40,046 nucleotides of DNA, taken from Candidatus Methanophagales archaeon (lineage in GTDB: Archaea > Halobacteriota > Syntropharchaeia > Alkanophagales > Methanospirareceae). Positions 1 to 8,782 of the stretch are shown here, piece by piece. The position numbers and the translations under genes were made by a program. Under the pieces are notes generated by a model. The model had not been told where the DNA came from, did no database searches, and saw only the letters and a program-made list of their open reading frames with translations. Positions within the stretch are counted from its first letter, which is position 1; each line of letters begins with the position of its first letter. The stretch lies in assembly GCA_025435355.1 (NCBI GenBank), contig JANJFQ010000006.1, positions 1 to 40,046 of the forward strand, read 5' to 3'.

Positions 1-3000
1 ATGTTGACCCCTCATTCTTGATATATCCGGAGAGAGGTGTTGCTAAAAATTACATAGAGCTGCATACCGTTCATCAGAATGGAGGGCATTATCTGGTTAG
101 CTCTGATGTAGAAGTGCGTCTCAATCTCGAGAATTATGAAACATGGGTTATAGCCTCAAGCCAGGAGGAAGCCAATCAGATAGCTGCGGATAATCTACCC
201 CCAGGCTTTTATGAGTCTCCCGATAGCATAACCATTGGAGAAGTGGAAATAGTCCCTGAAGCAGGTGGTTCCGCGTCGTTAGGTGCTACCTCGACAACCC
301 CTCAGGTATATATAAGCAGACCGACAACGATTCGGGCAACTGCAGAACCACATCTTGATGTAACGGCTACATTCAGTAACGGAGATGGAGCAGTACACCT
401 TGCTGAGGTTCCCTCTGGTAGCGGTGTATATAGAGGCACATGGACACCCCGGAATCAAGGAGACACGCCCACTGGAACATGTGTTATCACCATCCGTGCT
501 AAGGGCTCTGGTGTTAAGGGCGAGAAAACTCAGACTGTCAAAATAAATGAGCCCACAAAATTAGAGGTGACGATTCTTAAGCCTGATGATGGTATCACTG
601 TTTCTGTTGGTGACGCTGTGATTGTTTCAGCATATGTAGCAGGAACTTATGACTATGTCCCTGCAGCTGTTTCCGCAAATGCAGCAAGAGCCGATGGCCA
701 GGGAGATGATTATGGCAACCCCGACAGTTCTCAAATACGTGTCAAGGCGCGTTTCAGCAATGGAGATGCTGATCTAACGTTATATGGAGAGGGTAATATC
801 TTTACCGGTCTATGGACTCCCAAGAATTCCGGAGATTGTACTATAACTGTCAAAGCTGAAGAGAACAAAGGTAAGCTTGGATCCGATACCATTAGCGTGA
901 GGGTGGAAGAGGAGCTTAATTTAAAAATAATATATCCCAGGGAAAGCTTTGAGGTTTTGCAGTACGTTCAGTCTAAGGTTCCTAAGTATGAGATTCGCGT
1001 AAAAGTAACAGATGGAGAAGGTAAAGGTGTTAAGGGTGCTCAGGTATCGGCAGAAATCACCCCCCCAAACGATTGCCCCACGTTTTACCCAGGGGAAGGA
1101 GATGGTGAATATTTGGCCGACTGGTACCCCCGTATTATAGGTAAATATCCGTATACGTGTAAGATCGAAGTTACTGCTGAAAAGACCCAAGATTCAGATA
1201 AATCCACTGTTACTGAATCAGTGACAGGAACGGTGGACCCTGAAATTGAGATTACAGATATAGGGGCAGAAGGTGTTTATCACTGGACGGGCGAACGATA
1301 TAAAAAATTACCTTCAGGCTACGGATTACGGCATAATACATACGACCCCCTATGGGATGACTACCCAATAAATCCCAGCGACAATGATTGGGTCTTCTTT
1401 ACCTACACGTTGAATAAAGATGTTGACAAAGTAACCATTACTGAATATAGGGATGATTGGCCATTTGATGAACCAATAGGCAAGCCGTACACTTACGATG
1501 CCGAAAGTTTTACATCCAAAGGCAAACATATCCACCTCGTAAACGTGAAAGATTTTGATCAAGATGAGTATTACATCGAAGTTAAGGCACGCAAAAAATA
1601 TGAGCATCAGAAATATGAAGACAAGGGTAGCGAAGATTGTGCTTCGAATAGTCTTTTTATTAGGCGAGAATCATTTGCCCAGATATATATCGAAGATGTA
1701 AAAGATGGAGGGACGGGCGTCATCTCCGAACGCGAATTGCTAGCGAAGTGGCAGAACACACAGGAGTGGAGGAATATAGGCTTGCTCACAGCTAACACAA
1801 TAGTCGCGTTATGTTCACCTCCGCTCATATGGGTCACGGTAGGGTATGCCACCGCCTATCTAAACTACGATGACCCCGATCGCCTGGGATGTATCAAGGA
1901 GACTTGGAAGAACGGCAAACACCGCGTACTGGATAGAGCTGAGGTAGTGCGCTTTACGGGCAGAGTGTACGAGTGGGATAGAGGTAAGTATCGCTCTGGA
2001 TACCCAGAATATGATCGCTGCTGGCTGAATGGTGAATTCATATATGGTAATCTGTACCGGGCGTTTTATGATACGGATGGGAAGCCGATATATGATGAAT
2101 TCCTCTTCTTTGATCATTCACCACACGATTTCCTGGCAAAGAAAGCGGACAACAAGTGGGACGCGGCGTTTTATAATCGTCAAGAATGGAACCCACGTGT
2201 CCCTTGGACACCCTTCAAGTTTCAGAAAGCGACGTTTCTGCATCTAGACGATTTCTGGGGGTGGAGCGTCCCCGGAAAAAGGTTTCCTCCTGAAAACCGC
2301 CGAGTCTATTCAAGGATATATTTCAAGAGATATTTTAGATGGGATGGTTCGCGTGATCTTTTTGAAAGTAAGATCGGAGACCCAAATCCTTTTCATGGCA
2401 GGGACACGAGCAATCCTTCTCTAAGCGAGAAGAACACCAAAGCTTTTGAATCCACCTCAGGTAGTGCTGCCTTTACTGACCTCTATGACGATCATGGCAC
2501 TGATACTGATGGTGACGGTCTATATAACTCTTTGACGCTTGAAGTAGGATTAAATGTAACCACCTCCGGGTATTACACAATACATGGGGCACTAACCGAC
2601 AGTAATGGTGAGCTGATAGGCATGGAAACAAAGGGAGCCGAGTCGACATCAGGGGTGCAGATGTTGGAGTTAGATTTCAATGGTAAGAGCATCCATCAAA
2701 ATGAGGTAAACGGCACATTTAGCTTAATGTATATTGCATTATATAATGAAAACGGAGATGAGATGGATTACAGATCTGATTTTGCTGATGGAATATATAC
2801 TACGGCAGCATATAACAATACAGAATTCCAAGAACCAACCATAAGCTTTACTGACAACTATTCTGAGGAAATAGTTGACACTGACGGTGACGGGTCATAC
2901 GACTATCTAACCATAAATGCAGAGGTAAACGTTAGCGAAACAGGAAATTACAGTATAGTTGGATGGCTGAGCTGTGAAGACCATAGGTCGGTTGTGCAAA

Positions 3001-6000
3001 GTGCAGACTCTTCTCAGTTAGAGAAGGGGCTACACGAAATTCAACTCAGCTTTGATGGAACGATTATTCGTCAGAAAAGAGTGGACGGACCATACAGTTT
3101 GAATATGGCTGCATATGATGAAAGCCTCCACATTCTAGGCCACAGATACGATGCCTATACCACTACAGCCTATCATGGCAGCAACTTCCAGAGAACCGCA
3201 GCTGAATTTAATAATGCTTACTCGGATCAAGGAACAGATACAAATACAGATGGATTATATGATTATCTGACAATAGATGTAGGAGTAAACGTCACAAAGG
3301 CAGGAAATTACACCTTATCAGGGCTGTTGGTGGACTCTGCCGGGATTTTCGTAGGGAGTGCAGACAGTGAAGCCTCTCTGGATGTAGGCACGCACACACT
3401 CCATCTAAACTTCGATGGACAGATCATTCGCCAGCGTGGCGTGGATGGGGCATTCAATTTGTCTGCGTGCTTGTACAACACAGACACGCTGACGAAAGTT
3501 GGCGAGATGTTCAATGGTTATACCACAGCGGCCTACAGCCACATGGATTTCCAGGCAGCTCTTGCCGAATTCAGTGGTACCTACTCCGATTACGGGGTCG
3601 ATACAAATGGAGACGGCCTTTTCGATTGCCTAACGCTGGAAGTGGGAATTGATGTCATGGCGGCGGGAGATTATGGCGTAAGCGGGTTGTTGTATGATCA
3701 AAATGGGGCCTATGTTGGCTCAGCAAGTAATTATCTTAGTTTAGACAATGGCACACAAACAGGTCAACTTGATTTCGATGGTCAAACAATTCGTGAACAC
3801 GACCTCAACGGGCCATATAACCTGACAGGTCTTACATTGTATGATAAAGCCGGCAGACAAATTGATTACCAGGATATCGCATACACGACCTCAGCATACA
3901 GCTATACTGACTTCAAAACCCCGTTCGTGGAGTTCAATGATGTTTACTCTGATTACGGAACAGACACAGATGGCGATGGAAAGTACAATTATCTGGTGGT
4001 TGAGGTGGGGGTTACTGTCGCAACCCCAGGAAATTATGCTATTAGCGGGACACTGAATGATTATAACGGAAATCATACAGTCTGGACTGCCAACCACAGT
4101 TTCTTGGATGCAGGTACCCAAGCAGTACAGCTAAACTTTGACGGGCAAACTATTCGTCAGCATGGCGTAGATGGACCTTACAATCTAACCTATCTGGAGA
4201 TATACAATGCGGATGTCAGGGACATCGACCGCCGAGATGGTGTGTACACCACTTCAGCATACAGTTATACCGACTTCGAAACACCATCAGCTCAATTCAA
4301 CGACATATTATCTGACCACGGAACAGACCTTGACGATGATGGACTTTATGACCACCTCACAGTAGATGTGGGTGTAACGGTTATAGAGGCAGGAAATTAC
4401 TCTTTAGAAGGACGATTAGCGGATAACAATGGAAATTTCATAGTGTCTGTCTATAATTATACTGCTGGCTTAGATACCGGAAGTCAAACGATACAACTTA
4501 ACTTTGATGGAATGGCGATTAGAAAGCATGGTATGGATAGCCCATATTATGTAAGAAATCTTAGACTATGTGATGAGAGTGGGACAACGATCGATTACCG
4601 GAGCGATGCATACATAACCTCAGCATACAACTTTACTCAATTCGAAGGCTACCCGGTAGACCTGACCCTCATTGAATCAGACATTACGTTCGATCCAGAA
4701 ACACCAACAGATGGTGAAACTGTGATCATAACAGCAACAATCCGCAATACAGGAACTGATAATGTTAGCTCTGTTGTTGTCCAGTTCTTCGATGGCGATC
4801 CCGATACCGGTGGAGTTCAGATTGGAACAGACCAGACAATCACAGAGATTGCTCATGTAAGCACTGGAACCGCACAGGTGAATTGGACTGCAATCGCGGG
4901 GACGCATGATATTTTTGTGCGAGTAGACCCATACGATTCAATAGAAGAAGCCAGAGAGGATAACAATCAGGCTTATAAACAGATAACCGTAAGTGGCGTA
5001 AAAACAATTTACGTTGATGATGAGTTCACCGATGATCCTGTAAATCATAGATGGAATACGATACAAGAGGGGGTAAATGATGCAAATGATGGAGATACCG
5101 TTTTGGTTTATAATGGCACATATACTGAAAATGTAATTTTGAATAAGACGTTAACACTAACAAGCGTTGAGATGCCCACGATAGATACTCACGGTTCTGG
5201 AAATGCAATCACTATAACGGCAGACAACTGTACCGTCAGAGGATTCAGTTGTGTCAATGCACATCAATCGTCTTATGTTGGAATACGTGTGGAATCCAAT
5301 AATAACGCTATTGAAGGCAACAGCTACAAGAACAACAGTGCAGGCATCTACGTGTTGGGTTCCTCGAATGTGATTCGTAATAATATCGTAAAATATAACC
5401 CTTACTATGGTATTATACTCCGTGCATCAGACGACAACATAATAACAAACAATACTGCTAAGAACAATGGAGGCTATGGCATCTACTTAACCTCGTCAAA
5501 CACCAACAGGATAACCGATAATGATGCTTCAAACAATGACTATCATGGGATATTTTTAAATTCATCAAACACTAATGAGATTCGTAATAACCGTGCAACC
5601 ACTAACCATTACCAGGGTATTAGACTTCAGACATCAGATGACAACATAATAACAAACAATACTGCTAAGAGCAATGGAGACAATGGCATCTACTTAACCT
5701 CGTCAAACACCAACAGGATAACCGATAATGATGCCTCAAACAATAACCATCATGGGATATCTTTAAATTCATCAAACACTAATGAGATTCTTAATAACAA
5801 TGCAACCTCTAACCATTACCAGGGTATTGGACTTTGGAGTTCAAACGGTAACATAATAGCGAATAATACTGCTAAGAATAATGGAGAGCGTGGAATCTAC
5901 CTCAGGGATTCAATGAACAACAAAATATACCTGAATAATTTTATGGATAATAATAATAATAATGTCTATTCCGCGGAATCAATCAACATCTGGAACTCCA

Positions 6001-6176
6001 CATCAAAAATGACTTACACCTTTAAAGGCAGTACATACACAAACTATTTAGGCAACTACTGGGCTGATTATACTGGAAGCGATGGAGATAATGATGGAAT
6101 AGGAGATACACCTTACAACATAAATTCAGACAGGGACAATTATCCACTAATAGAGCCTCGGGAAAATTACTTGTAG
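1..6176 (+). CDS. Giant repeat-rich surface/secreted protein, 5' end outside window: Ig-like N-terminal repeats, six ~120-aa DxDxDG-containing repeats, a CARDB domain, and a C-terminal NosD-like parallel beta-helix
   Basis: ORF 18..6176 (2052 aa) has no in-frame stop back to base 3, so it is probably 5'-truncated. Repeats such as DTDGDGLYxxLTxxVGVNVTxAGNYxxxGxLxD; CARDB-like DLTLIESDITFDPETPTDGETVIITATIRNTG; NosD-like NxITNNTAKNNGxxGIYLTSSNTNRITDN; terminal YLGNYWADYTGSDGDNDGIGDTPYNI. Confidence 0.85.
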   Translation, partial: VDPSFLIYPERGVAKNYIELHTVHQNGGHYLVSSDVEVRLNLENYETWVIASSQEEANQIAADNLPPGFYESPDSITIGEVEIVPEAGGSASLGATSTTPQVYISRPTTIRATAEPHLDVTATFSNGDGAVHLAEVPSGSGVYRGTWTPRNQGDTPTGTCVITIRAKGSGVKGEKTQTVKINEPTKLEVTILKPDDGITVSVGDAVIVSAYVAGTYDYVPAAVSANAARADGQGDDYGNPDSSQIRVKARFSNGDADLTLYGEGNIFTGLWTPKNSGDCTITVKAEENKGKLGSDTISVRVEEELNLKIIYPRESFEVLQYVQSKVPKYEIRVKVTDGEGKGVKGAQVSAEITPPNDCPTFYPGEGDGEYLADWYPRIIGKYPYTCKIEVTAEKTQDSDKSTVTESVTGTVDPEIEITDIGAEGVYHWTGERYKKLPSGYGLRHNTYDPLWDDYPINPSDNDWVFFTYTLNKDVDKVTITEYRDDWPFDEPIGKPYTYDAESFTSKGKHIHLVNVKDFDQDEYYIEVKARKKYEHQKYEDKGSEDCASNSLFIRRESFAQIYIEDVKDGGTGVISERELLAKWQNTQEWRNIGLLTANTIVALCSPPLIWVTVGYATAYLNYDDPDRLGCIKETWKNGKHRVLDRAEVVRFTGRVYEWDRGKYRSGYPEYDRCWLNGEFIYGNLYRAFYDTDGKPIYDEFLFFDHSPHDFLAKKADNKWDAAFYNRQEWNPRVPWTPFKFQKATFLHLDDFWGWSVPGKRFPPENRRVYSRIYFKRYFRWDGSRDLFESKIGDPNPFHGRDTSNPSLSEKNTKAFESTSGSAAFTDLYDDHGTDTDGDGLYNSLTLEVGLNVTTSGYYTIHGALTDSNGELIGMETKGAESTSGVQMLELDFNGKSIHQNEVNGTFSLMYIALYNENGDEMDYRSDFADGIYTTAAYNNTEFQEPTISFTDNYSEEIVDTDGDGSYDYLTINAEVNVSETGNYSIVGWLSCEDHRSVVQSADSSQLEKGLHEIQLSFDGTIIRQKRVDGPYSLNMAAYDESLHILGHRYDAYTTTAYHGSNFQRTAAEFNNAYSDQGTDTNTDGLYDYLTIDVGVNVTKAGNYTLSGLLVDSAGIFVGSADSEASLDVGTHTLHLNFDGQIIRQRGVDGAFNLSACLYNTDTLTKVGEMFNGYTTAAYSHMDFQAALAEFSGTYSDYGVDTNGDGLFDCLTLEVGIDVMAAGDYGVSGLLYDQNGAYVGSASNYLSLDNGTQTGQLDFDGQTIREHDLNGPYNLTGLTLYDKAGRQIDYQDIAYTTSAYSYTDFKTPFVEFNDVYSDYGTDTDGDGKYNYLVVEVGVTVATPGNYAISGTLNDYNGNHTVWTANHSFLDAGTQAVQLNFDGQTIRQHGVDGPYNLTYLEIYNADVRDIDRRDGVYTTSAYSYTDFETPSAQFNDILSDHGTDLDDDGLYDHLTVDVGVTVIEAGNYSLEGRLADNNGNFIVSVYNYTAGLDTGSQTIQLNFDGMAIRKHGMDSPYYVRNLRLCDESGTTIDYRSDAYITSAYNFTQFEGYPVDLTLIESDITFDPETPTDGETVIITATIRNTGTDNVSSVVVQFFDGDPDTGGVQIGTDQTITEIAHVSTGTAQVNWTAIAGTHDIFVRVDPYDSIEEAREDNNQAYKQITVSGVKTIYVDDEFTDDPVNHRWNTIQEGVNDANDGDTVLVYNGTYTENVILNKTLTLTSVEMPTIDTHGSGNAITITADNCTVRGFSCVNAHQSSYVGIRVESNNNAIEGNSYKNNSAGIYVLGSSNVIRNNIVKYNPYYGIILRASDDNIITNNTAKNNGGYGIYLTSSNTNRITDNDASNNDYHGIFLNSSNTNEIRNNRATTNHYQGIRLQTSDDNIITNNTAKSNGDNGIYLTSSNTNRITDNDASNNNHHGISLNSSNTNEILNNNATSNHYQGIGLWSSNGNIIANNTAKNNGERGIYLRDSMNNKIYLNNFMDNNNNNVYSAESINIWNSTSKMTYTFKGSTYTNYLGNYWADYTGSDGDNDGIGDTPYNINSDRDNYPLIEPRENYL
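2460..4650 (+). repeat. Six tandem ~360-nt (about 120 aa) protein-coding repeats with Ca-binding-like DTDGDG motifs
   Basis: Motif recurs at about 2499, 2878, 3237, 3598, 3959 and 4322 nt: DTDGDGLYNSL, DTDGDGSYDYL, DTNTDGLYDYL, DTNGDGLFDCL, DTDGDGKYNYL, DLDDDGLYDHL. Confidence 0.85.
5433..5880 (+). repeat. 207-nt (69 aa) near-identical tandem repeat within the beta-helix domain
   Basis: gacaacataataacaaacaatactgctaag at 5433, repeated at 5640 and (diverged) 5847; exact 207-nt spacing. Confidence 0.85.
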
Positions 6177-6241
6177 TTTCCACAGACATGTTGTCGCAAT
6201 ACATGTGAATCATGCCCACCTATGAAAGAAAAAAACAGGTT

Positions 6242-6700
6242 TTACTGTTTTCCAATTTCCGGTTCTATCTCTTTGATTCTCTTCAATACATTGTGCCAGA
6301 AAGAAACTATAATGACTTTACTGCTCAACCCTTCTTCCGTTACAATCTTTAATATCCCCTCCAAGGTATCCGGTTCCTTTATCTCAATTGCAATCCTTTG
6401 CTTTCCTTTCTTAAATAATTCTATGGCTTCCTCCAGGGATGGAATCTTTTCGCCTTTTCCAGCATCTAAGTTCCTTATCTCCTCAAAAGTAAGCTGCCTG
6501 ACGTAACCGTTACCATTTGTTGTTCTATCCACATTATCATCATGTATGACCACCAATTTCTTATCCCTGCACATCCTTACATCCAGTTCGATAACATCCA
6601 AACCTAAATCCATTGCTCTCTTAAAAGCCCTAATCGTGTTCTCAGGCTCTATGCCCGCACAGCCCCTGTGACCCAAGACTTTTACCATATCTTTTACCAT
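6242..6700 (-). CDS. Glycerophosphodiester phosphodiesterase family protein, apparently C-terminally truncated
   Basis: GHRGCAGIEPENTIRAFKRAMDLGLDVIELDVRMCRDKKLVVIHDDNVDRTTNG is a GDPD signature. Ends at 152 aa, without the distal part of the TIM barrel. Confidence 0.8.
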   Translation of the reverse strand: MVKDMVKVLGHRGCAGIEPENTIRAFKRAMDLGLDVIELDVRMCRDKKLVVIHDDNVDRTTNGNGYVRQLTFEEIRNLDAGKGEKIPSLEEAIELFKKGKQRIAIEIKEPDTLEGILKIVTEEGLSSKVIIVSFWHNVLKRIKEIEPEIGKQ

Positions 6701-6793
6701 ATATATTATGGAAAGAGAAAACGCGAGAAAAATAAAATTGTGAATATGATATATAAAAGCTTTCTGTTTTTTTTCGACATTTCATTTCTAATT

Positions 6794-7651
6794 TCACCGT
6801 TTCAGCGCTTCTGCAACCATTTTCGCTACACTTACCTTGCTGAACTCCGATTCAATCGTATCAGTTGCAATTAGTTCTTTAACGCCGGCATTGAGCATTC
6901 GCGAGATTGCATTTTGCGCAAAAACGCCATGTACGCATGCGACATAAATATCGTTCGTTCTTTGTGCTTTTAACAGAGAAGCTGCTTCTGATATTGTCCC
7001 GCCTGTGGAAATTATATCGTCCACGATAACGACCTCTTTACCTTCTACGTTTAACTCCTTTGGTTTTATTTCCACTTCCTCACCACTTATCCGCTTCTTC
7101 GCAAGCACATCGTAATCAAAGCCATAGGGAGCTGCAACTGCTTTTGCTAACCCCATTGCCCCTTCATCAGGTCCTATTATCACCGGATGCGCTATTTCCT
7201 TTTTCGTTACATAATCACCGATTAAAGGAGAAGCATCCAGCTCCGTAGTATCTACATCAAAATACTTCAATACGGCTTTGTTGTGCACGTTAACCACGTA
7301 AATTGTATCAAGATCAGCAACGCTTAGACACCTTGCAATTGCCCTTATGGATATAGCTTCGCCTAGTTTAAACTTTTTATCCTGTCTCGCATAGCCCAGA
7401 TAAGGGATAACAACTTTTGTTTTACCTGCTTCTTCCACGGCATCTATTAACTGCAATAAGCATATCAAGTCGGAATCTGTTCTGATGCTCTGCACGATGG
7501 TTACTTCTTCGTCTTTTATATCGTCTACTATTCTCGTATATAATTCGCCGTCCGGAAACTTTTTAAACGTGCATACCGAAACTTTACAGCCCAACTCCGC
7601 TGCAATTCTCGTTGCCAAAACCTGCGTGGAAATTCCCGGTATTATTTTCAT
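6794..7651 (-). CDS. prs: Ribose-phosphate pyrophosphokinase
   Basis: FPDGELYTRI, PYLGYARQDKKF, and the PRPP-binding loop VVIVDDIISTGGTI. Confidence 0.93.
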   Translation of the reverse strand: MKIIPGISTQVLATRIAAELGCKVSVCTFKKFPDGELYTRIVDDIKDEEVTIVQSIRTDSDLICLLQLIDAVEEAGKTKVVIPYLGYARQDKKFKLGEAISIRAIARCLSVADLDTIYVVNVHNKAVLKYFDVDTTELDASPLIGDYVTKKEIAHPVIIGPDEGAMGLAKAVAAPYGFDYDVLAKKRISGEEVEIKPKELNVEGKEVVIVDDIISTGGTISEAASLLKAQRTNDIYVACVHGVFAQNAISRMLNAGVKELIATDTIESEFSKVSVAKMVAEALKR

Positions 7652-7671
7652 TTATGAACCCCCCTGCTCTT

Positions 7672-8709
7672 TTATTGTTTTTCACCGCTATAAAAAGCCG
7701 CTATCCCCGCAGACGTGTTCTTCAAAACCAGATATGCCAGCTCCTGACTGGGAAAAGTACCCAATCCGCAGTCCGGTCCCGCATATCTTATCCTGTCACC
7801 AAAAATGGAATATGCTTTCTCCAGCCGCTTCTCTACTTTCTCTGGGCCGTCATACTCATTAACTACGGTCTCCAAAACGCCCTTATCCTTAAATGCGTTT
7901 GTATGGTGTATTTCGTCGTATTCCGCAGCCATGCTGAGTATATCAGTTCTTGAGACACCGATGCGGAGAAATTTGTCATATGTATCGAGTTGTTTTTTGT
8001 CTATTAGCGCTAAAAGAGAGGGATTAGCTGCCGATTCCAGCCCTATCACCTTTAGCCCTTCGACCTGACACACGGTCTCGTAAAAAATAGGAGAATGGAG
8101 GTGTATTTGTGTATCAACATTTTTTTTGTATGCATATTCAGAGGCGAGTTCAAGTGCCGTAATTATACCTTCCTCTTCTATACGTGGGTCTAAGCCCATG
8201 CTCGGCTCATCTATTGACACGCATTTCACTTCGTAATTCTTCGCTTCTTCTATCGCATGCTTTATAAACCTGCCTACGGATTTCGCAAGGTTTGATAACA
8301 CGTCGATATATACGGGAGGCGGAAATTGGTTATAAAACAGCTCTATCGGACCGGTAACGCATATCCGGAGGTTCAATTTTTCTCCGTTCTTTTCCATATA
8401 CTCCTCAGCCATTTCCTCTAAAGCATCCATTTCGACCACCTTAGCCTCTTCCTCTTTTATAAGTAGTGGCGCTTCTGTTCTCCCCCCGTTCAGGATTGGC
8501 TCGATAAATTGAGAAATCATGTTCTGAAATTGCGGATAATTCGGGACCTCAACGCCTGCGTTTATTTTCTGCCACATTGCTTCTCTTATTAGTTCGTAGA
8601 GTTTATTTTTGTAGGGTTCAACATTAGCAAAGGCTTCTTTTAGCCACTCTTTTGTCGTTCCTTCGGGCAAAGGATAACTTCCAATGTCGTCAAATATTGC
8701 TCTTTTCAT
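7672..8709 (-). CDS. MetE C-terminal-like (cobalamin-independent type) methionine synthase/methyltransferase, archaeal core-MetE family
   Basis: 345 aa; starts FDDIGSYPLPEGTTKEWLKEAF; CVSIDEPSMGLDP; IHLHSP; GPDCGLGTFPSQELAYLVLKN. Confidence 0.8.
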   Translation of the reverse strand: MKRAIFDDIGSYPLPEGTTKEWLKEAFANVEPYKNKLYELIREAMWQKINAGVEVPNYPQFQNMISQFIEPILNGGRTEAPLLIKEEEAKVVEMDALEEMAEEYMEKNGEKLNLRICVTGPIELFYNQFPPPVYIDVLSNLAKSVGRFIKHAIEEAKNYEVKCVSIDEPSMGLDPRIEEEGIITALELASEYAYKKNVDTQIHLHSPIFYETVCQVEGLKVIGLESAANPSLLALIDKKQLDTYDKFLRIGVSRTDILSMAAEYDEIHHTNAFKDKGVLETVVNEYDGPEKVEKRLEKAYSIFGDRIRYAGPDCGLGTFPSQELAYLVLKNTSAGIAAFYSGEKQ

Positions 8710-8782
8710 TCTTCCTTCATATCCCTTTTTGTACTTATTTATGTGATTTTTTAAAATTTAGTCCTTATTTAAATATAGAGAC

